A DNA stretch of 9,662 nt from an uncultured Lachnospiraceae bacterium (GTDB lineage Bacteria; Bacillota; Clostridia; Lachnospirales; Lachnospiraceae): assembly GCA_910588965.1 (NCBI GenBank), contig CAJUSO010000081.1:1-9662 (forward strand), written 5' to 3'. The notes below the pieces were generated by a model, which had not been told where the DNA came from, did not search any database, and saw only the letters and a list, made by a program, of their open reading frames with translations. Shown here one piece after another: positions 4,654 to 9,662 of the stretch; position 1 is the first letter of the stretch; each line of letters begins with the position of its first letter. The position numbers and the translations under genes are program-made.

Positions 4654-6279
4654 CTATGCCTCTTTCTTCTCCAAAATAGAAAAGGCAATATTCGTAGCAT
4701 GGTCTGCCACGCGCTCTAAGCCTGTAACCAGATCTGTAAAGATAATCCCTGCCATGGGCGAGCATTTGCCCTTCCCCATCCTCTTCACATGGTTCTGCTG
4801 CAGTTCCCGCTCCATCTGGTCAATGCTGTCCTCCAGGGACAAGATATCCGGCAGGTTCTTTTCATCCAGTGACACGAACATTTCCAAGGACTTGGCCAGG
4901 ATTTCCATCGTTTTCTCGTGCATCTCCAGGATTTCCCTGCTCCCCTTCTTGGTTATGTTCAGGTTCTCTTCCTTAATCTTCGCTGCAAAATCTGCAATGT
5001 TCTCCGCATGGTCCCCAATCCGCTCAATATCAATGACCACATGGAACAGCCCGCCAATCCGCTTAGCGTCCTCCACCGGCAGCTGCAGCTGGTTGATTTT
5101 CACCAGGTAATCTGTCAGCTCATGGCTTAGGAAGTCAATCTGCTTCTCCGTCTCATAAACTTTTGCGATCTTTTCCTCAGACCCGTCAAAAAAGGCCTCC
5201 AGGGCCAAATCCAGGTTCTCCCTTGCCATAATGCCCATGCGCTCAATTTCCCTGGTCGTGTCCACCACTGCCGTGGCAGGCGAGAACTGGTTCCTCTTTC
5301 CTATGTACAGAAGCTGGTATCCTGTATCCTCTTCGTGATCCTCCCCGGGGATTATCTTCCTGGCCAAGGCTACGAATTGCCCGGAAAGCGGCAGGAACAG
5401 AAGGGTCTGGAAACTTTTATATAGGGTATCCGCATTGGCCACGCACCGCCCAATGTCCGCGCCGGAAATACGCAGGATAAACGGCTCAAAATAAGGCATG
5501 CCAAATCCAAGCAGGATGCCGATAACCACCATCCCGAATACATTGAACATCACGTGGATTAACGCTGCCCGCTGGGCTTCTTTTTTGGTATTCAGGCTCG
5601 CCAGGACTGCAGGCGTGCAGGAACCGATGTTACAGCCCAAAATCACATAGAAGCAGACAGGAAGCGCCACCAGCCCCTGGCTGGCCATCAAAAGCAAGAT
5701 GCTGACCGTTACAGAAGAACTTTGCACAATCACGGTAATTACCGTCCCCATCAGGATTCCCAGGAATGGGTTGTTCAGGCCGCCCAAGACCTCTAACACC
5801 ATAGGGTATTCTGTTGGCAGGGCAGACATGGAGTCCTTCATCATGCTAATCCCCAAGAACAAAGCGCCGAACCCCAGGATAACCTCCCCAACCTTCTTAA
5901 CCATAGGCCTCTTGCCAAACATCAGGAGCACTGCCCCGATAAATAAAATCAGCGGCGCCACCCCGGTCAGGTTAAAAGCCACCAGCTGGGATGTAATGGT
6001 GGTGCCGATGTTGGCCCCAAAAATAATCCCTACAGACTGCGCCAGCGACATAATGCCGGCGTTCACAAAGCTGACCACCAAAACGGTAGTCGCCCCGGAA
6101 GACTGTATGATGGCGGTAAATAACGCACCGAAGAGCACCGCAACTATTTTATTCTTCGTCATTGCTTCCAAAATTGTCCGAAGCCTCGCCCCTGCCGCTT
6201 TCTGCAGGCCCTGGCTCATAAACGTCATGCCAAATAAAAACAACCCAAGTCCACCAAGCAATGTTAATATCAGTTCCAT
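4654..6279 (-). CDS. Na/Pi-cotransporter family protein with PhoU-like C-terminal domain
   Basis: A 541-residue inner-membrane protein of the Na+/phosphate symporter family (PF02690) fused to a cytoplasmic PhoU-like domain. The membrane part, about 1-310, contains the two inverted half-repeats with QSSGATT (59-65) and QSSSVTV (186-192) and the matching GANIGTTIT (88-96) and GCNIGS (215-220) segments. The PhoU-like part, about 340-541, has two ERxxDHxxNI metal-site motifs at 419-428 and 522-531, as in PhoU three-helix bundles. The start chosen is the ATG at 6279, because GGAGG stands 5 bases before it; an in-frame ATG at 6291 has no such site and would lengthen the overlap. The start codon overlaps the last 10 bases of ribF, implying translational coupling. 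Phosphate is the likely substrate by family, not shown by the sequence. A gene symbol such as nptA is possible but not certain. Confidence 0.9.
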   Translation of the reverse strand: MELILTLLGGLGLFLFGMTFMSQGLQKAAGARLRTILEAMTKNKIVAVLFGALFTAIIQSSGATTVLVVSFVNAGIMSLAQSVGIIFGANIGTTITSQLVAFNLTGVAPLILFIGAVLLMFGKRPMVKKVGEVILGFGALFLGISMMKDSMSALPTEYPMVLEVLGGLNNPFLGILMGTVITVIVQSSSVTVSILLLMASQGLVALPVCFYVILGCNIGSCTPAVLASLNTKKEAQRAALIHVMFNVFGMVVIGILLGFGMPYFEPFILRISGADIGRCVANADTLYKSFQTLLFLPLSGQFVALARKIIPGEDHEEDTGYQLLYIGKRNQFSPATAVVDTTREIERMGIMARENLDLALEAFFDGSEEKIAKVYETEKQIDFLSHELTDYLVKINQLQLPVEDAKRIGGLFHVVIDIERIGDHAENIADFAAKIKEENLNITKKGSREILEMHEKTMEILAKSLEMFVSLDEKNLPDILSLEDSIDQMERELQQNHVKRMGKGKCSPMAGIIFTDLVTGLERVADHATNIAFSILEKKEA

Positions 6280-7214
6280 GCTTTCCTCCATCGTGAATAA
6301 TAATCCATGCCATATTGAATATCCCGCTGCATCTGGGATACGAGGGACCCTAGGGAATCAAATTTCCGCTCAGGCCTAACCGGGCTCAAAAAGCGTACCT
6401 TTGCTTCCTCTCCATACAAGTCTTTGGATACGCCGAACAAATGGGTTTCCACCCCTATAGGGAAACCTCCGCCAATGGTGGGCTTACGCCCTACGTTAGT
6501 AATCCCCCCATACGTCCCCCCTTGGCACTCCGTCACGGTAACATATACGCCAAGGGGCGGCAGCAGCTTTTCTTGGGGCGGCAGCAAATTAATGGTGGGG
6601 ATCCCAAGCACCGCCTTCCCCATATGCTTCCCATGCAGGATTTCCCCTTCCACAAAATACTCATAGCCCAGCAGCTCATTCGCCAGTTCAAGGTTCCCCT
6701 TGGAGATTTCTTCCCGCACATAAGTACTGCTGATATCCCTGCCATCTTTGCGCATCTTATCCACCACGCGCACCCCATACCCATAGACGCTTGCAAAAGA
6801 CTGCAGCATCTGGTAATTACCCCGGCGGTTGTGGCCGAAGCGGAAATCCTTCCCCACGACAAGGTATCTCACGTTGAGGTTCCCTGCCACCTTACCTATA
6901 AAATCTTCCGGCTCCATGCATCGGATCTCTTCTGTAAAAGGGCATTCAATCAGGTAATCCACGCCGGCGCTTTCAAACAGCTTTAACTTTTCCTCATTCG
7001 TAGTAAGCACTTGGGGCGGCACGCCCTGCACCTGCGCCCGGGGCGGGATGTCAAAGGTAAATACAGCCGCCTTCAGGCCCCTGCTTTCCTTTTTCTTTTC
7101 TGCCATATAGGCCATCAGAAGCTCATGCCCCCGATGTAGCCCATCAAATTTCCCCAGTGACAGCACCGTGGGCTCTGTAATCTGAAATGTTATGCTCTGC
7201 TTTATGTATTCCAT
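6270..7214 (-). CDS. ribF: Bifunctional riboflavin kinase/FAD synthetase
   Basis: Converts riboflavin to FMN and then FAD with two ATP. The 314-residue length is normal for the family. The N-terminal FMN adenylyltransferase domain has GKFDGLHRGH (21-30), KDFRFGH (122-128) and ISSTYVR (161-167), the nucleotidyltransferase signature motifs. The C-terminal riboflavin kinase domain, from about 185, has GIPTINL with the PTxN motif (206-209), NVGRKPT (240-246) and the catalytic-type Glu256 in VETHLFG. GAAGGA stands 7 bases before the ATG. It follows truB after 51 bases with no promoter or terminator seen, the normal Firmicutes order. Its stop overlaps the start of the cotransporter gene. In most relatives rpsO would come next; here three genes intervene. 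Confidence 0.97.
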   Translation of the reverse strand: MEYIKQSITFQITEPTVLSLGKFDGLHRGHELLMAYMAEKKKESRGLKAAVFTFDIPPRAQVQGVPPQVLTTNEEKLKLFESAGVDYLIECPFTEEIRCMEPEDFIGKVAGNLNVRYLVVGKDFRFGHNRRGNYQMLQSFASVYGYGVRVVDKMRKDGRDISSTYVREEISKGNLELANELLGYEYFVEGEILHGKHMGKAVLGIPTINLLPPQEKLLPPLGVYVTVTECQGGTYGGITNVGRKPTIGGGFPIGVETHLFGVSKDLYGEEAKVRFLSPVRPERKFDSLGSLVSQMQRDIQYGMDYYSRWRKAWN

Positions 7215-7265
7215 GACTTTTCCTTCCCCTGTTATTCACAGCCCATGCGCAAAAGTCGCGGCATT

Positions 7266-8369
7266 TCAGACGCCGGACGCGCCCTCCGCAAAAATCTTAA
7301 CGGGCTTTACCTTTTGGATTTCCTCTTCCCAGCGGTAAATCCCCACAAAAGCATGGCTGCTGTCATAAACCCGTAGAATCAGCTCCCGATATCCTGCCTC
7401 CCAGCCTTCCAGCCCTTCTAGGGGCAAAGCGTTGCCATTGTAAAGGGGCTTGGAAAATTCTGGCTTCACTAAAAGCTTGGGATATTGCAAGAACACGCTG
7501 TCCGTATCCATTACCATCCCACCCAAGCATTCCTTGGAAAGCCCTTCCTGGAGCCCCTTCCCATCTTCCCTTCCCTGGGAAGCCTGTTTCTGAATCCCTT
7601 TTCCTGCTCTATGCTCCTGGGGCGCTTCCTTTCCAGCCTCTTCTCCCGCTCTATGCTCCTGGGGCGCTTCCTTTCCAGCCTCTTCTCCTGCTCTATGCTC
7701 CTGGGATGCTTTCTCCCTGGCCTGCCGTACCCGCTCTTCAATTTCAGAAATCCGATAGGCATCCTGCAGCCCAAACATAGCCACACGGGTACGCAGCAAG
7801 GATTCCATGCATCCCCCGCAGCCCAAGGCCTGTCCAATATCATGGCAAAGGGTCCTGATATAGGTTCCCTTCGAGCAATGTACCCGCATCCGCACCCTTG
7901 GCAGTGCAATTTCCCCTATCTGGATGGAAAAAACCGTAACCTCCCGGGGCTTGCGTTCTACTTCCACCCCGGCCCGTGCCAAGTCGCAAAGCTTCCTGCC
8001 ATTGACTTTCAGGGCAGAATACATGGGCGGGACCTGTTGGTAGCTGCCAACAAACCTGCCGGCTGCTTCCCGGATTTCTTCCTCCGTACAGGCTACCTCC
8101 AGCTCTTTTTGCACCTTCCCCCCGATATCCTGGGTATCTGTGGAAATCCCAAGCAGCAGCACTGCCTCATATACCTTGTCTTTTTCTGCCAGCAAATCGC
8201 AGGCCCGGGTGGCTTTCCCCAGGCACACCGGGAGCACCCCTTCCGCATCCGGGTCCAGGGTTCCTGTATGCCCGATTTTCTTCTGCCGGAAAATCCCCCG
8301 GAGTTTTGCTACCACATCATGGGAGGTATAGCCCTTTTCTTTATATACATTTATAATTCCGCTTATCAT
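7266..8369 (-). CDS. truB: tRNA pseudouridine-55 synthase with an internal repeat expansion
   Basis: Isomerises U55 in the T-loop of tRNAs to pseudouridine. The start chosen is ATG 8369 (MISGIINVYKEKGYTSHDVV), which begins at the normal family N-terminus and has AGGA 7 bases upstream; an in-frame ATG at 8402 would overlap nrnA and add 11 atypical residues. The catalytic motif GHTGTLDPDAEGVLP contains Asp39. Other conserved blocks are PPMYSALKVNGRKLCDLAR (114-132) and CSKGTYIRTLCHDIG (165-179). Between the catalytic domain, ending near SEIEE (208-212), and the C-terminal domain, resuming at MDTDSVFLQYPKLLV (287-301), there is an extra charged stretch of about 70 residues built from 14-residue repeats, making the protein 367 residues rather than about 300. 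The frame stays open throughout, so the gene appears intact. The gap to nrnA is 16 bases. Confidence 0.96.
   Translation of the reverse strand: MISGIINVYKEKGYTSHDVVAKLRGIFRQKKIGHTGTLDPDAEGVLPVCLGKATRACDLLAEKDKVYEAVLLLGISTDTQDIGGKVQKELEVACTEEEIREAAGRFVGSYQQVPPMYSALKVNGRKLCDLARAGVEVERKPREVTVFSIQIGEIALPRVRMRVHCSKGTYIRTLCHDIGQALGCGGCMESLLRTRVAMFGLQDAYRISEIEERVRQAREKASQEHRAGEEAGKEAPQEHRAGEEAGKEAPQEHRAGKGIQKQASQGREDGKGLQEGLSKECLGGMVMDTDSVFLQYPKLLVKPEFSKPLYNGNALPLEGLEGWEAGYRELILRVYDSSHAFVGIYRWEEEIQKVKPVKIFAEGASGV
7548..7715 (-). repeat. 42-bp (14-residue) tandem repeat inside truB
   Basis: Four 14-residue units occupy TruB residues 219-274: EKASQEHRAGEEAG, KEAPQEHRAGEEAG, KEAPQEHRAGKGIQ and KQASQGREDGKGLQ. 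At DNA level the copies at 7606-7647 and 7648-7689 differ only at their last base, and the first 15 bases of the next copy (7690-7704) are also identical. The outer units are diverged, which suggests an old array with a recent duplication in the middle. The unit length is a multiple of three, so expansion or contraction keeps the frame. The peptide is Glu/Lys/Ala/Gln-rich and probably helical or disordered. Confidence 0.9.
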
Positions 8370-8385
8370 TCCAATTCCTGCCCCT

Positions 8386-9345
8386 CTACTCCCTGCTGCC
8401 AAGCTGCTGTGCTATTTCCACGCAGATTTCCTGGATCAGTTCCTGGACGTTCCCCTCCATGGTAGCGCCTGCTGCCCGCACATGGCCTCCGCCCCCATGG
8501 CCTACGGCAATCTCTGCCACATCTACCTTCCCATTGGAACGCATGCTCAGCTTCCAGGTCCCATCCTCATTCTCATAGAAGAAAACTGCCGCTTCCACGC
8601 CTTTTGTCACCCTTAGCTGGCTGACAATCCCTTCCAGATGCCTGGGGTAAGCCTGGTATTTGGCCATTTCCTCCCGGGTAATGGAAGTGGCAGCCACCTT
8701 CCCGCCCAAATACAGCTCGCTGTTTAAGAGCGCCTGCCCCAGGATTTTATTCTGGGCAAAGGTCTTGGCAAAAAAAGTGTCGTCCACAATCTTAGGGAAA
8801 TCAATCCCTTTATCCATCAGCGCCCCTGCCACCTGCATAGTCTTAGAGGTGGTGCTGGAATACTGGAACACGCCCGTGTCATGCACCATGCCCACATAAA
8901 TGCATTCGGCGATTTCCTTCGTAACCTTTTCCTCCTCCATCAGGCCATACACCAGTTCAGAGGTGGAACTTATCTCTGGGAAAATATGGTTCTCGTCTGC
9001 AAAACTCTGGTTGCTGATATGGTGGTCGATGCATAGGGTCCTTTTGGCTGTCTTGAAATACTTCACAGCCTCCCCCAGGCGGCCTGTATCCCCGCAGTCC
9101 TGCACAATGCATAGGTCATAAGCCTGGTTGGAGTCATAGCTGCTGCATATTTTATCTGCATTTTTCAGAAATTTAAAAATATTTGGGATAGGCTCCAAAT
9201 AAAGGTCTGCCTGTATGCCTGGGAACCATGTGGCAATATAATTGTAGGTAGCCAGGCAGGAGCCCACGCAGTCGCCGTCTGGCTTCACATGGCCGGCAAT
9301 GGCAACTGTCTTTGCATTCTTTAATTCAGACGCAAAATCTTTCAT
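8386..9345 (-). CDS. nrnA: DHH/DHHA1 phosphoesterase, nano-RNase and pAp phosphatase NrnA type
   Basis: Likely degrades 2-5-nt RNA fragments and dephosphorylates 3',5'-pAp, completing RNA turnover in the cytoplasm. The 319-residue length is typical. The DHH domain shows GHVKPDGDCVGS with His19, Asp23 and Asp25, DCGDTGRLG with Asp83, DHH at 107-109, and HDTGVF with Asp156; these are the Mn2+ ligands of the family. The DHHA1 substrate domain ends with GHGGGGHVRAAGA (282-294). The ATG at 9345 begins two bases after the rbfA stop codon and is preceded by GAGGA inside the end of rbfA, so translation is coupled. Its place between rbfA and truB is the usual one in Firmicutes. The exact balance of RNase and phosphatase activities cannot be read from sequence. 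Confidence 0.94.
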   Translation of the reverse strand: MKDFASELKNAKTVAIAGHVKPDGDCVGSCLATYNYIATWFPGIQADLYLEPIPNIFKFLKNADKICSSYDSNQAYDLCIVQDCGDTGRLGEAVKYFKTAKRTLCIDHHISNQSFADENHIFPEISSTSELVYGLMEEEKVTKEIAECIYVGMVHDTGVFQYSSTTSKTMQVAGALMDKGIDFPKIVDDTFFAKTFAQNKILGQALLNSELYLGGKVAATSITREEMAKYQAYPRHLEGIVSQLRVTKGVEAAVFFYENEDGTWKLSMRSNGKVDVAEIAVGHGGGGHVRAAGATMEGNVQELIQEICVEIAQQLGSRE

Positions 9346-9346
9346 A

Positions 9347-9662
9347 TCATTCCTCTACTTCCTTGGAGCCAACCACCTCGTCAATCAGCTTCGACATATT
9401 GACCCCATATTCAATGGACTGGTCCATCACAAAGCGGATTTCCGGCGTATTCCTGAGATTGATATTCTGGGCAAGCTTCCTGCGGATGTATCCCTCTGCG
9501 CTCTTTAAGCCCTTTAAGGTGCCTTCCCTAGCTTCCTCATCCCCCAGCACGCTGATGTAAGCTTTGCAGCTTTTCAAATCCGGCGCCACCTCTACGGACA
9601 CCACAGAAGTCATGGGATGGATCCTGGGGTCTTTGATTTCCCCGCGGATAATATTGCTCAGT
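9347..9662 (-). CDS. rbfA: 30S ribosome-binding factor A, 5' end outside window
   Basis: RbfA binds the 30S subunit and assists late maturation of 16S rRNA and cold-shock recovery. The frame is open to the window edge, giving 104 residues that start within the family N-terminal segment LSNIIRGEIKDPRIHPMTSV and continue through VEVAPDLKSCKAYISVLGD, LRNTPEIRFVMDQSIEYG and a short acidic tail. An estimated 15-20 N-terminal residues are missing; the Met at 9613 is internal, not the start. It is the first gene seen of the rbfA-nrnA-truB-ribF series. In relatives infB and nusA lie upstream, outside this window. Confidence 0.96.
   Translation of the reverse strand, partial: LSNIIRGEIKDPRIHPMTSVVSVEVAPDLKSCKAYISVLGDEEAREGTLKGLKSAEGYIRRKLAQNINLRNTPEIRFVMDQSIEYGVNMSKLIDEVVGSKEVEE

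Noticed and set aside
5699..6379. 226-codon plus-strand frame opposite the cotransporter
   Set aside because: Antisense shadow of a gene with clear family motifs; no binding site or promoter.
7485..8465. 326-codon plus-strand frame opposite truB
   Set aside because: Mirror of the truB coding sequence and its repeat; the minus strand has all TruB motifs and a binding site.

Overview
The window reads as one block of a Clostridia genome, most likely Lachnospiraceae. Grounds are the gene set and order, the strong AGGAGG-type ribosome binding sites, consensus sigma-A promoters and moderately GC-rich coding DNA; the assignment below the level of Firmicutes is inference. Every gene lies on the minus strand, so the biological reading direction is from high to low coordinates.

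Right part (9662 to 6270): the downstream half of a translation and RNA housekeeping operon in its standard Firmicutes order. It holds rbfA (5' end cut by the window edge), nrnA (DHH/DHHA1 nano-RNase and pAp phosphatase), truB (tRNA pseudouridine-55 synthase) and ribF (riboflavin kinase/FAD synthetase). rbfA, nrnA and truB are separated by 1 and 16 bases and ribF follows truB after 51 bases, with no promoter or terminator visible between them. A Na/Pi-cotransporter with a PhoU-like tail is translationally coupled to ribF by a 10-base overlap.

Middle (4653 to 2547): two genes that interrupt the usual ribF-rpsO-pnp linkage. The first is a secreted SH3-SH3-NlpC/P60 cell-wall hydrolase with a perfect-consensus promoter, an upstream direct repeat matching the WalR/VicR box, and a strong intrinsic terminator. 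The second is a small ferritin-like di-metal protein. Its upstream region holds an 11-12 bp perfect dyad, another stem and a second intrinsic terminator, and may be an attenuator or a small-RNA gene.

Left part (2546 to 1): rpsO with its own extended -10 promoter and a structured leader, then a 374-base rpsO-pnp spacer, then pnp (3' end cut by the window edge). The spacer contains a weak terminator-like hairpin, an 80-nt imperfect hairpin and a smaller hairpin beside the pnp ribosome binding site. This is the same order of parts as the E. coli rpsO-t1-RNase III hairpin-pnp autoregulatory region.

The protein genes are ordinary housekeeping or cell-envelope genes, and I see no phage, transposon, CRISPR or defence system. 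The points worth following up are the non-coding structures, the WalR-like site, and a 14-residue tandem-repeat expansion inside TruB.
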